Shown: positions 1 through 8,600, numbered from the stretch's first letter. The stretch: 13,260 nucleotides of DNA from an uncultured Gemmatimonadales bacterium (GCA_937983085.1 CALJKZ010000093.1:1-13260), one strand, 5' to 3'. Notes: generated by a model not told the origin, from the letters alone. A program made the numbers and translations.

Positions 1-298
1 CGCTAGGTGACCAAGTCGGACTCGATCTCGCCAGCCAGGAGCCGCCGTCAGTGTGATCACGCGCATCGACTGCGCAATGCCCTGCCGTTCGGTCGCGTCA
101 CGTCGAGGTACGGCAGAGCCCATGCTCGTCGCTCCCCGGCAGCCGCCGCATCCGCACCACCTGCCACCGCACCCGGTTCCCGTCGAGCACCCTGCGCACA
201 GAAACGCGCCGTCGTCCCTGCAACGCCCCGGCTCCACCAGGACGGCCGTACGGTTTGAAGTGGCCTACGCAACTGCCTCTACGGCTATCCTGTGCCAC
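1..298. other. Upstream stretch without a convincing gene
   Basis: No reading frame here looks like a real protein. The open frames are rich in Arg, Pro, Ala and His, as expected of GC-rich non-coding DNA. On the + strand the frame starting at base 3 is open to a TGA at 54-56 and could be the last residues of a gene that begins outside the window, but it is too short to judge. No tRNA fold, promoter pair or terminator with a T-tract was recognised. The promoter for the gene at 299 should lie here, but I see no good -35/-10 pair. Confidence 0.4.
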
Positions 299-1099
299 AT
301 GAAGGTGCGGTCGTACATTCTTCTTGGCGCGTGCGTCGTGCTTTTCTGGGCATCGACATTCTTCCTGCTCCTTCGCACAGATCATGTATGGCGGGGGACG
401 TTTGGAGACATGTTCGGGGCCGTGAACGCCCTGTTCTCGGGCCTCGCCTTTCTGGGCGTCATTGTGGCGATCCTCATGCAGCGCGAGGAACTCAGACTGC
501 AACGCACTGACCTGGAGCTCCAGCGCACTGAGCTGGCGCTGACGAGAGAGGAGATCACAGGGCAGCGAGAACAGATGGAGGCACAGACGCGGGCGCTCAA
601 CACGCAGGTCTTCGAATCGACGCTCTTCCAGCTCTTGCGTGCACACGGCGAGATCGTCGATGGTCTTGTCATGCGGTCTGGCGGGAGCATAAAGTGTTCG
701 GGGCGCGAGTGCTTCCGGGAGTGGCGTACTCAACTCCAGACCGCAGCACGTCGGGGGATCAGCGCGGGCGAAGCGACGCCCCCTAGGAACGTGGTAGAGC
801 CTTTCAAGAACTTGGTGCAGGTGCACGCGGGGCACTACTTCCGGAACCTGTACCAGATTGTCCGTTTCGTTGACGAGCGGAGCGAGGAGGCCGCGTTCCA
901 CATGCGTCTGGTTCGAGCCCAGCTATCGCGATTCGAGATCGCTGTCCTCTTCTACAACTGCGTCTGCGATGTCGGGTCGAAGCGATTCAAGCCGCTTGTA
1001 GAAAAGCACGCCCTTCTACACGGCCTCGATCCGCACGATCTGTTCGATCTTGCCGACCGGGATCTGCTGCAACCCGAAGCGTATGGTGAGGTTGGCTGA
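299..1099 (+). CDS. Putative phage abortive infection (AbiC-like, PF16872-type) membrane protein
   Basis: This is a 266-residue protein. Two hydrophobic segments (about residues 6-25 and 37-60) form a membrane hairpin, followed by a charged heptad-like coiled coil (about 61-103, rich in LQRTELAL and REE motifs). A cytosolic domain then matches my memory of the putative phage abortive infection family: FESTLFQLLRAHGEIVD, GRECFREW, GHYFRNLYQIVRFVDE, RLVRAQLSRFEIAVLFYNC and FKPLVEKHALL. Members of that family are found in defence loci and are proposed to block phage growth or kill the infected cell; the mechanism is unknown. I chose the ATG at 299 because the frame upstream (open from 53) is Pro/His/Arg-rich and unlike the family. 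No clear Shine-Dalgarno precedes it. Codon use is less GC-biased than in hsdM or hsdR (14 of the first 20 third positions are G or C). The gene stands before an Mrr-type nuclease and a type I R-M operon, which supports a defence role. The family call is from motif memory, not a search. Confidence 0.82.
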   Translation: MKVRSYILLGACVVLFWASTFFLLLRTDHVWRGTFGDMFGAVNALFSGLAFLGVIVAILMQREELRLQRTDLELQRTELALTREEITGQREQMEAQTRALNTQVFESTLFQLLRAHGEIVDGLVMRSGGSIKCSGRECFREWRTQLQTAARRGISAGEATPPRNVVEPFKNLVQVHAGHYFRNLYQIVRFVDERSEEAAFHMRLVRAQLSRFEIAVLFYNCVCDVGSKRFKPLVEKHALLHGLDPHDLFDLADRDLLQPEAYGEVG

Positions 1100-1210
1100 C
1101 ACCAACAGGGGTGTTGCGTGCCGGCCCTCTGATCGCTACGCTCTCAGGCCGAGGGCGGCGCCGGGGAAGCGCATGGGAGTGCCGAGGCCGGGCCGGTCCT
1201 GCGGTACGTC

Positions 1211-1309
1211 GTGTCCCAGCTCGAAGACCTCCAGCCCAACGCCAGCGTGCGCGGCATCCTGCCGGACTGCCTCGTCTCTCTGTATTGGTCCCCCGGCCTT
1301 CCCGGATGA
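1211..1309 (+). pseudogene. Remnant of the N-terminus of a defence-type helicase (DISARM/SNF2-like family)
   Basis: From a GTG at 1211 the frame reads VSQLEDLQPNASVRGILPDC and continues LVSLYWSPGLPG to a TGA at 1307-1309. The segment LEDLxPxxxVRGILPxxxVTVVxVQW is the start I remember for large helicase-related proteins of phage-defence loci (the DrmD-like group), where it sits at the extreme N-terminus of proteins of about 1000 residues. Here only about 32 codons remain: after LPDCLV the expected TVV is missing and the frame soon stops. The TGA overlaps the ATG of the next gene (ATGA at 1306-1309), so the remnant may now serve as a translated leader for it. The alternative is a chance match in GC-rich DNA, but a run of this quality placed at the expected start codon is unlikely by chance. 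No ribosome binding site is obvious. Confidence 0.5.
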
Positions 1310-2205
1310 AACCGTCACTGATAAAGGACTTGACCTCGGGGGCAGGACGCAGACCCTTCGCCTGCCTCATGTTCCTCGTCGGAGTCCTGTGTGTCGTAGC
1401 TGGGATCGACAGAGGATTTCGTGTAGGCGCCGGCGTCTGGCTGATCGGCACCGTATTCCTAGCTTGTTCGGTCGCCCTCGTTTGGCCCGACTTTCCAAGG
1501 GGTTGGCCGAGCGACTGGCGAAGGCTCTTCAATGCAGCTACGGCTGTCCTTGAAGCTCACCGGAGGACCTTGGGGGCGCGCAAGCGGGTGACGGTTTCGC
1601 GGGATCCGTACGGCGTGGAGGATGACTCGAAGTGGCAGCGGGAGATGAGGCACGTGTTCCACAACGTACTTGTGCCTGGGCTCCGGGCGCGAATGACCGA
1701 CAGGCAGTTCGGGAGGGGGGTACGCGCAGGCTTTCGGGCGCTTCCGTGGTCATCGCGTTCGTCGTACCGTGGCGAGCACCGACAGATAGATTGGTTTGCC
1801 CGCTTCGCGCTGGAGTTGATCGATGCCACGGCAGATGAGGGGTTGACCGAGAGCGGGGTGACTTCGCAGGCGCTCGCTCACATGACGCCCGCTGAGTTCG
1901 AACAGCACTGCGCCGATCTGCTGCGAACTGCTGGATGGAGCGTGACGGTGCTCGGAGGCTCTGGTGACCAGGGCGCGGATCTCCTCGCAGAGCGGGATGG
2001 TGTCCGCGCAGCCTTCCAGTGCAAGCTGTACTCCTCCCCCATCGGAAACTCGGCGGTGCAGGAAGTCAACGCCGGGCGCAGGGTGCACGGCGCCGACCGC
2101 GCCTACGTTGTCACCAATGCTGGGTACACGCCTGGTGCGCGTGCGGCAGCTGCGGCCACAGGCGTAGTCCTGCTCGACGTGGCGGAGCTTTCTGGCCTCG
2201 ATTGA
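1306..2205 (+). CDS. Membrane-anchored Mrr-like restriction endonuclease
   Basis: This is a 299-residue protein. Two hydrophobic stretches (about residues 18-34 and 40-60) predict an N-terminal membrane hairpin, followed by a linker or middle domain of about 130 residues (62-190) that I do not recognise. The C-terminal part (about 192-297) is a PD-(D/E)xK nuclease of the Mrr_cat (PF04471) type: MTPAEFEQHCADLLRTAGW (E199 in the FE motif), GDQGADLL with the catalytic Asp at D225, then FQCK with Q238 and K240, and the typical YVVTNAGYTPGARAAA strand-helix. All three catalytic positions are present. Mrr proteins are type IV-like nucleases, often aimed at modified DNA; the membrane anchor suggests action near incoming DNA at the envelope. 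ATG 1306 is preferred over the in-frame GTG at 1111, because the upstream extension is Arg/Pro-rich and the ATG forms an ATGA overlap with the helicase remnant frame. The gene ends 70 bases before hsdM, so co-transcription is possible. Codon use is less GC-biased than in hsdM. Confidence 0.85.
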   Translation: MKPSLIKDLTSGAGRRPFACLMFLVGVLCVVAGIDRGFRVGAGVWLIGTVFLACSVALVWPDFPRGWPSDWRRLFNAATAVLEAHRRTLGARKRVTVSRDPYGVEDDSKWQREMRHVFHNVLVPGLRARMTDRQFGRGVRAGFRALPWSSRSSYRGEHRQIDWFARFALELIDATADEGLTESGVTSQALAHMTPAEFEQHCADLLRTAGWSVTVLGGSGDQGADLLAERDGVRAAFQCKLYSSPIGNSAVQEVNAGRRVHGADRAYVVTNAGYTPGARAAAAATGVVLLDVAELSGLD

Positions 2206-2223
2206 CGCGGAGGCGCTTCCGCG
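2206..2223 (+). other. GC-rich hairpin directly after the Mrr-like gene stop
   Basis: The arms CGCGGA (2206-2211) and TCCGCG (2218-2223) are perfect complements around a 6-base loop, starting at the first base after the TGA. There is no T-tract behind it, so it is not a classical intrinsic terminator. It could protect the mRNA 3' end or slow RNA polymerase. Confidence 0.35.
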
Positions 2224-2238
2224 CGATCATCCCTGGCA

Positions 2239-2259
2239 GGGGCCGGCCCACCCGGCCCC
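2239..2259 (+). promoter_or_regulatory. Perfect 8-bp all-GC hairpin in front of hsdM
   Basis: The arms GGGGCCGG (2239-2246) and CCGGCCCC (2252-2259) pair perfectly around the loop CCCAC. The hairpin ends 16 bases before the hsdM ATG, where it could mask or insulate the hsdM ribosome binding region or act as an attenuator. It lacks a following T-run. Only a weak purine stretch (GGGA, 2260-2263) lies between hairpin and ATG. The structure is read directly from the sequence; its role is inference. Confidence 0.4.
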
Positions 2260-2275
2260 GGGACACCGGCAGCGC

Positions 2276-4324
2276 ATGAACCACGGCGAGATCGTCTCCT
2301 TTATCTGGGGGGTCGCGGACCTCATCCGGGACACCTTCAAGCGGGGCAAGTACCAGGACGTGATCCTGCCCCTCACGGTCCTGCGCCGCCTCGACTGCGT
2401 CCTCGCCCCCACCAAGGAGGCCGTCCTCGAGGTCAACGCCAAGTTCAAGGGCAAGCTGGAGAACCTCGACCCCCAGCTCCGCAAGGCGTCCGGCTTCGCC
2501 TTCTGGAACACCTCCCGCTACGACTTCGAGAAGCTCCTGGCCGACGCCCCCGGCCTCGCCTCGAACCTCCGCAACTACATCCAGGGCTTCAGCCCCAACA
2601 TGCGCGAGGTGCTGGAGAAGTTCGACTTCGACGGCACGATCACGAAGCTCGACGAGGCGGGGCTCCTCTTCAAAGTGCTGGAACGGTTCAAGAACGTGGA
2701 CCTCCACCCCGACCGCATCTCCAACCCCATGATGGGGACGGTCTTCGAGGAGCTGATCCGCAAGTTCAACGAGGCGCTCAACGAGAACCCCGGCGAGCAC
2801 TTCACACCCCGCGACGTGGTCCACCTCATGGTGGATCTGCTCCTGGCCGGCGACGCCGGCCGCATCCGCACGGAGGGCGTGGTCCTCACGGTCTGCGACC
2901 CGTGCTGCGGGACCGGCGGGATGCTCACGATCACGAAGGACCACATCCTCGGCACGCCGGAGCGGGAGGGCATCAACCCGAAGGCCGACATCCACCTCTT
3001 CGGCCAGGAGGTGAACCCCGAAACCTTCGCGGTCTGCAAGTCGGACCTCTTCATGAAGAGCGCCGACGGCCGCGACGCCGAGCACATCCTCTTCGGCTCG
3101 ATCCTGGCGAAGGACCGCCACGGGACCCGCGGCTTCGACTACCTCATCGCCAACCCGCCCTACGGCAAGGACTGGAAGCGCGACGAGGACGAGGTGCGGG
3201 CCGAGCACGAGAAGGGCGAGGCGGGCCGCTTCGCCGCGGGCCTGCCCCGGATCTCCGACGGCCAGCTCCTGTTTCTCCAGCACATGCTCTCCCATATGAA
3301 GGAGGGGGCGTCCGGGGGCAGCCGAGTGGCGATCATCATGAACGGCTCGCCGCTGTTCACGGGCGACGCCGGCAGCGGCGAGAGCGAGATCCGGCGCTGG
3401 ATCCTGGAGAACGACTGGCTGGAGGCGCTGATCGCCATGCCGGAGCAGCTCTTCTACAACACCGGCATCGCCACCTACGTCTGGGTGCTCACGAACCGGA
3501 AGGCGAAGGCGCGCAGGGGCAAGGTCCAGCTCATCGACGCCACGTCCTTCTGGGTGCCGATGCGCAAGAGCCTCGGCGACAAGCGGCGCGAGGTTCCGCC
3601 CGAGCAGGCCGAACGCATCCTGAAGCTGCACGCGGCCTTCGAGGAGGGCGAGCACTGCCGAATCTTCCCGACCACCCACTTCGGCTACCGCAAGATCACC
3701 GTGGAGCGACCGCTGCGGCTCAACTTCCAGGCGAACAAGGAGCGCATCGCCCGGCTCGACTCGCAGAGCGCGTTTGCGAACCTCGTGAAGAGCCGCAAGA
3801 AGGACGCCGCGGCGAAAGCGAAGGAAGAGGCGGCAGGCCGGGACACGCAGGAGCGCATCCGCGCGATGCTGCAGGCGCTCCCGGACACGCTCTTCAAGGA
3901 CCGCAAGCCGTTCCTCGCCGCGTTGAAGGCCGCCGAAAAGGAGGCGGACCTGAAGCTGACCGCGCCGCTCCGCAAGGCCGTCCTGAACGCGCTCTCCGAG
4001 AGGGACAAGACAGCGGAGGTCTGCCGCGGCAAGGACGGCCACCCCGAGCCCAACCCCGAGCTGCGTGACACGGAGAACGTGCCCCTCTCGGAGTCGGTGC
4101 AGGAGTACTTCGAGCGCGAGGTGAAGCCCTACGTCTCCGACGCCTGGATCGACGAGGGCCGCCGCGACCGCAAGGACGGCGAGGTCGGCGCGGTGGGCTA
4201 CGAGATCAACTTCAACCGCTACTTCTACAAGTACGAGCCGCCGCGCCCCCTGGAGGAGATCGAAGCCGACATCAAGGCGATAGAGCGGGACATCCTGGGG
4301 TTGCTCCGGGAGGTGGCGGGGTGA
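2276..4324 (+). CDS. hsdM: Type I restriction-modification system DNA methyltransferase subunit HsdM
   Basis: This 682-residue N6-adenine methyltransferase subunit works with HsdS to methylate host DNA and is also part of the HsdR2M2S1 restriction complex. The N-terminal helical domain (about residues 5-150, starting NHGEIVSFIWGVADLIRD) is the HsdM_N type. The N6_Mtase domain (about 160-480) begins with GEHFTPRDVV. It has the SAM-binding motif I DPCCGTGG (D208-G215; Cys where Ala is more usual) and the catalytic NPPY (N293-Y296). A charged C-terminal region of about 180 residues makes it longer than E. coli HsdM (about 530) but normal for the roughly 680-residue subfamily. It ends with FNRYFYKYEPPRPLEEIEADI, which probably contacts HsdS. 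ATG 2276 gives the family-typical N-terminus. The TGA (4322-4324) overlaps the hsdS GTG by 4 bases. Third codon positions are almost all G or C (19 of the first 20). Confidence 0.97.
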   Translation: MNHGEIVSFIWGVADLIRDTFKRGKYQDVILPLTVLRRLDCVLAPTKEAVLEVNAKFKGKLENLDPQLRKASGFAFWNTSRYDFEKLLADAPGLASNLRNYIQGFSPNMREVLEKFDFDGTITKLDEAGLLFKVLERFKNVDLHPDRISNPMMGTVFEELIRKFNEALNENPGEHFTPRDVVHLMVDLLLAGDAGRIRTEGVVLTVCDPCCGTGGMLTITKDHILGTPEREGINPKADIHLFGQEVNPETFAVCKSDLFMKSADGRDAEHILFGSILAKDRHGTRGFDYLIANPPYGKDWKRDEDEVRAEHEKGEAGRFAAGLPRISDGQLLFLQHMLSHMKEGASGGSRVAIIMNGSPLFTGDAGSGESEIRRWILENDWLEALIAMPEQLFYNTGIATYVWVLTNRKAKARRGKVQLIDATSFWVPMRKSLGDKRREVPPEQAERILKLHAAFEEGEHCRIFPTTHFGYRKITVERPLRLNFQANKERIARLDSQSAFANLVKSRKKDAAAKAKEEAAGRDTQERIRAMLQALPDTLFKDRKPFLAALKAAEKEADLKLTAPLRKAVLNALSERDKTAEVCRGKDGHPEPNPELRDTENVPLSESVQEYFEREVKPYVSDAWIDEGRRDRKDGEVGAVGYEINFNRYFYKYEPPRPLEEIEADIKAIERDILGLLREVAG

Positions 4325-5682
4325 GTCGGGCGCTCGCAGCCACGGAGAGTCGGCGTAGGGCCTATCCTGCCTATCGCGAGTCAGGCGTTTGGTGGATAGG
4401 GCGGATCCCGGCTCATTGGGAGGTTGCCCGCACGAAGCACGTCGCACGCCTGGAGTCTGGGCATACGCCAAGCAGACAGCACCCGGAGTATTGGGAGAAC
4501 TGCACAATCCCCTGGTTCGGACTCGCAGACGTGTGGCAGATCCGGTCTGGCAAGGCCGAGTACGTCCACGAGACAAGGGAACAGATCAGCGAGCTGGGCC
4601 TGGCGAACTCCGCTGCACGGCTACTCCCAGAGGGAACCGTCATCCTCTCACGTACAGCCTCAGTTGGATTCTCAGCCATACTCGGAACGCCGATGGCCAC
4701 GACCCAGGACTTCGTCAATTGGGTGCCGGGTCCACGCCTGCTGCCCGAGTATCTCCTGTACATCATGCGTGCGATGAAACCCGAGCTCAGGCGGCTGACG
4801 ATGGGTTCGACACATCACACTATCTACATGCCAGACGTGGCGTCGTTTGTCTGTCCGTTGCCCACTCCGGAAGAGCAGCGCACCATCGTGGGCTTCATTC
4901 GCCGGCGAGTCAGTCGAATCGACGCGCTCATTGCGAAGAAGGAGCGGCTGCTCGAGCTGCTTCAGGAGAAGCAAACGGCGGCAATCGTGCAGGCTGTGAC
5001 GAAGGGACTCGATCCCAGCGCAACGCTGAGGGACGCAGGCGTGGCATGGCTGCACCGCATCCCGACCCACTGGCAGGTTCAGCGGGTGAAGCACGCGGCG
5101 AGGCTCGAAAGCGGCCATACGCCTGATAAGAAGATCGCCGCCTACTGGGAGGGTGGATCTATCCCGTGGGTGTCGCTCAACGACACGGGAACACTGGAGA
5201 CATCCGAGTACGTGCGCGAGACGGCCTACTGCACAACGGAACTCGGCATTGCCAACTCCTCCGCACGCATCCTCCCGGCGGGCACGGTCGTCTTCTCGCG
5301 AGACGCGACAATCGGCAAGTGCGCCATCGCCGCCCGGCCGATGGCCGTCTCACAGCACTTCATCGCGTGGGTGTGCGGTCCCCAGATTCTGCCGGAGTAT
5401 CTCCTCCAGGTGTTCCGATGCATGACCCAGGAGCTACAGCGACTCACGATGGGTGCGACGATCCGGACGATTGGGATGCCCGACGTGAAGGAACTCGTCA
5501 CGCCCGTACCGCCCATCGATGAGCAACGCCAGATCATCGCTCACGTTCGAACACTGAACGAAACGCTCGACGCACTGACGCGCAAGGTAACGCGAGCTGT
5601 TGAGCTACTCCGCGAGTACCGCACCGCCCTAATCTCCGCCGCCGTCACCGGGAAGATCGACGTGCGCGAGGAAGCCGCATGA
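4321..5682 (+). CDS. hsdS: Type I restriction-modification system specificity subunit HsdS
   Basis: This 453-residue DNA-recognition subunit sets the target of both methylation and restriction. Its layout is the usual two half-subunits: TRD1 (about residues 34-185), a central conserved helix (about 186-232, EEQRTIVGFIRRRVSRIDALIAKK region), TRD2 (about 252-400) and a C-terminal helix (about 401-448, DEQRQIIAHVRTLNETLDAL region). Both halves open with the same motif (RIPxHW, then ARLESGHTP at 42-50 and 260-268) and end with EQR. The two TRDs are similar to each other, about half identical by eye. The GTG at 4321 overlaps the hsdM TGA (GTGA), and the TGA at 5680-5682 overlaps the hsdR ATG (ATGA), so all three are translationally coupled. 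Codon use is clearly less GC-biased (13 of the first 20 and 13 of 20 mid-gene third positions are G or C) than in the flanking hsdM and hsdR, a sign of separate origin. The exact recognition sequence cannot be read from the protein by eye. Confidence 0.96.
   Translation: MSRALAATESRRRAYPAYRESGVWWIGRIPAHWEVARTKHVARLESGHTPSRQHPEYWENCTIPWFGLADVWQIRSGKAEYVHETREQISELGLANSAARLLPEGTVILSRTASVGFSAILGTPMATTQDFVNWVPGPRLLPEYLLYIMRAMKPELRRLTMGSTHHTIYMPDVASFVCPLPTPEEQRTIVGFIRRRVSRIDALIAKKERLLELLQEKQTAAIVQAVTKGLDPSATLRDAGVAWLHRIPTHWQVQRVKHAARLESGHTPDKKIAAYWEGGSIPWVSLNDTGTLETSEYVRETAYCTTELGIANSSARILPAGTVVFSRDATIGKCAIAARPMAVSQHFIAWVCGPQILPEYLLQVFRCMTQELQRLTMGATIRTIGMPDVKELVTPVPPIDEQRQIIAHVRTLNETLDALTRKVTRAVELLREYRTALISAAVTGKIDVREEAA
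4384..4890 (+). repeat. First half-subunit of the internal duplication in hsdS (TRD1)
   Basis: This codes residues 22-190, from GVWWIGRIPAHW to EEQRTIV. It aligns over its whole length with residues 240-406 with one 2-residue gap; by hand count about 88 of 166 positions are identical. Shared blocks include ARLESGHTP, LLPEYLL, RLTMG and MPDV. Confidence 0.8.
5038..5538 (+). repeat. Second half-subunit of the internal duplication in hsdS (TRD2)
   Basis: This codes residues 240-406, from GVAWLHRIPTHW to DEQRQII, and is the partner of the copy at 4384-4890. The TRD core differs mostly in the stretches after SGHTP and after the IPW motif, which are expected to include the base-contacting loops. 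Confidence 0.8.
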
Positions 5683-8600
5683 AGCCCGACGTGTCGGAGC
5701 GCCGCTTCGAGGAGGCCATCGAGGAGGCCCTCCTCGCGGGCGGCCCCGGCGCTCCGCCCGGCACCGTCGGCGAGCAGGCCCCTGGCGACTGGCCCCCGGG
5801 TGGCTACCGCAAGCGACTCGACAGGGACTACGACAAGTCCCACTGCCTCGTCCGCGACGACGTGACCGACTTCGTCCTGGCGACCCAGCCGAAGGAGTGG
5901 GACCGCCTGAAGCAACACCACGGGGCCGAGGCGAAGGAGCGGTTCCTCCAGCGCCTCGCCCGCGAGGTTGAGCGCCGCGGGGTCCTCGACGTGCTCCGCA
6001 AGGGGGTCCGGGATGCGGGCTGCAAGTTCCGGCTCGCCTACTTCCGGCCCTCCAGCGGCCTCAACGAGGAGCTGCAGCGCCTGTACCTGGCCAACGTCTT
6101 CACCGTGGTCCGCCAGGTCCACTACAGCGAGAAGAACGAGAACAGCATCGACATGGTGCTGTTCCTGAACGGCCTGCCGCTCTTCACGGCCGAGCTGAAG
6201 AACCCCTTCACCGGCCAGGACGTGAACCACGCCATCAAGCAGTACCGTACCGACCGCGACCCGAGAGAGCCCCTGCTCTCCTTCCGCCGCTGCCTCGCGC
6301 ACTTCGCCGTCGATCCCGACTGGGTCTACGTCACGACGAAGCTCGAGGGGAAGGCGACGTGGTTCCTGCCCTTCAACAGGGGCAAGTTCGGCGGCGCCGG
6401 CAACCCTCCCTCTGCGCGCGGCCACGCGACGAGCTACCTCTGGGAGCAGGTCTGGTCCAAGGACAGCGTCCTCGACCTCCTCCAGCACTTCGTCCACGAG
6501 GTTGAGGAGGAGGACGACGAGGGGAAGAAGACGGGTAAGCGGCTGCTCATCTTCCCCCGCTACCACCAGCTCGACTCGGTGCGCCGCATGGTGGCCGACG
6601 CCCGCGCCCGCGGCCCGGGGCACCGCTACCTGGTCCAGCACAGCGCGGGGAGCGGCAAGAGCAACTCCATCGCCTGGCTGGCGCACCAGCTCTCGGTACT
6701 GCACGACGACGAGGACCGGCGGGTCTTCGATTCCATCGTGGTCATCACGGACCGCCGCGTGCTCGACCGGCAGCTCCAGCGGACGGTGCGGCAGTTCGAG
6801 CAGACCCGCGGGGTCGTCGAGAACATCGACAAGCGGTCCACCCAGCTGCGCGACGCGCTCGAAGCGGGCAAGACCATCATCGTCTCGACGCTCCAGAAGT
6901 TCTCCGTGATCGTCAACCAGATCAGCGACATGCCGTGGAGCCGCTTCGCCGTGATCGTGGACGAGGCCCACTCCTCCCAGACGGGCGAGAGCACGAAGAG
7001 CCTGAAGGAGGTGCTCGCGGCTTCGGACCTGGAGGGCGCCGAGGAGGAGGAGGCGGGCGAGGGCGACGACCTGGAGGACCGGATCGCCGCGGAGATGGCG
7101 GCGCGGGGGCATCTCGACAACGTCTCGACGTTCGCGTTCACGGCGACGCCGAAGCCGAAGACGCTGGAGCTGTTCGGGTCGAGGCGTGACGATGGGCGGT
7201 ACGAGCCCTTCAGCCTCTACACGATGCGCCAGGCCATCGAGGAGGATTTCATCCTCGACGTGCTGGAGAACTACACGACCTACAAGGTCTACTGGAGCCT
7301 GCTCAAGAAGGTGGCCGAGGACCCCCGGTACGACAAGGCCAAGGCGAGCTACCTGCTGCGGTCCTTCGTGGACCTGCACCCCCACGCGATCCAGAAGAAG
7401 GTGGAGATCGTGACGGAGCACTTCGCCACCTGCGTGGCCCACCGCATCGGGGGCCGGGCGAAGGCGATGCTGGTGACGCGGTCGCGGCTCCACGCGGTGC
7501 GCTACAAGCTGGCGCTGGACAAGCACCTGAAGGAGCGGGGCCACCGGTTCCGGGCGCTCGTGGCGTTCTCGGGAACCGTGGAAGACACGGGCATCCGCTA
7601 CACCGAGGCTGGCATGAACGGCTTCTCCGAGGCGCAGACCGCGAAGGCGTTCGAGCGGCCCGAGTACAAGATCCTCGTCGTGGCCAACAAGTTCCAGACC
7701 GGCTTCGACCAGCCCCTGCTCCACACGATGTACGTGGACAAGAAACTCGGCGGCGTGAACGCCGTCCAGACCCTCTCCCGCCTGAACCGGAAATGTCCCG
7801 GCAAGGAGGAGACGATGGTCCTGGACTTCGCCAACGAGGCCGACGAGATCCAGAAGGCGTTCCAGCCCTACTACGAGAAGACCCTGCTGACGGAGTCCAC
7901 CGACCCGAACCTGCTCTACGACCTCCACCGGCAGCTTCTCGACTTCCACCTCTTCACCGAGGAGGACGTGGACGCCTTTGCGGAGCTCTACTTCACGCCG
8001 GGCAGCCGCCCGAACGGCCGGCACGCGAAGCTCCACAAGGCGCTGAAGCCCATCGCGGACCGCTTCGAGAAGCTCACCGAGGCAGAGCAGGCGGACCTGC
8101 GCAGCCGGCTGGCGGACTACGTGCGGCTCTACGCCTTCTTGTCCCAGGTCATCCGGTTCACCGACGCGGACCTGGAGAAGCTGTACGTCTTCGCCCGGCT
8201 GCTGCGGGCGGTGCTCCCTCGCCGGAAGGAAGACCTGCCCTCGGAGGTGCGCGAGTACATCGACATGGACTCCTACCGGGTCCAGCAGACGGGCTCGGCC
8301 AAGATCCCGCTGGAGCGCGGCGAAGGCGAAGTGGAGCCGCGGGGACCGGGCAGCGGCCGCGTGCCCACGGAGGAGTTGGAGGCCCTGAGCGAGATCATCC
8401 GGGACCTGAACGAGCGGTTCGGGACGGAGTTCACCGAGGAGGACAAGGTCTTCATCGAGACGCTGGAGAGCCGCCTCGCGTCGGATGAGTCCCTGAACGC
8501 GGCGCTGCGGGCGAACACGCGCGAGAACGCCCGTCTGACCTTCAACCACGTCGTCGAGGACACGCTCCAGGAGATGGTGGACACGAACTTCGAGTTCTAC

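Noticed and set aside
53..298. N-terminal extension of the AbiC-like protein by 82 residues
   Set aside because: The extension is Pro/His/Arg-rich and unlike a membrane protein start, whereas ATG 299 leads straight into a normal TM segment.
1111..1305. N-terminal extension of the Mrr-like protein from GTG 1111
   Set aside because: It is Arg/Pro-rich, out of frame with the helicase-like remnant in the same DNA, and ATG 1306 gives a sensible start.
2111..4576. Minus-strand open frame of 821 codons antisense to hsdM
   Set aside because: It is rich in Arg, Leu, Val, Glu and Asp without any domain pattern; it is a by-product of the extreme GC-ending codons of hsdM, whose protein is unmistakable.
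5541..8549. Minus-strand open frame of about 1000 codons antisense to hsdR
   Set aside because: Same cause as the frame antisense to hsdM; composition is repetitive Leu/Val/Arg/Gly/Glu with no motif, while the + strand encodes a complete HsdR.
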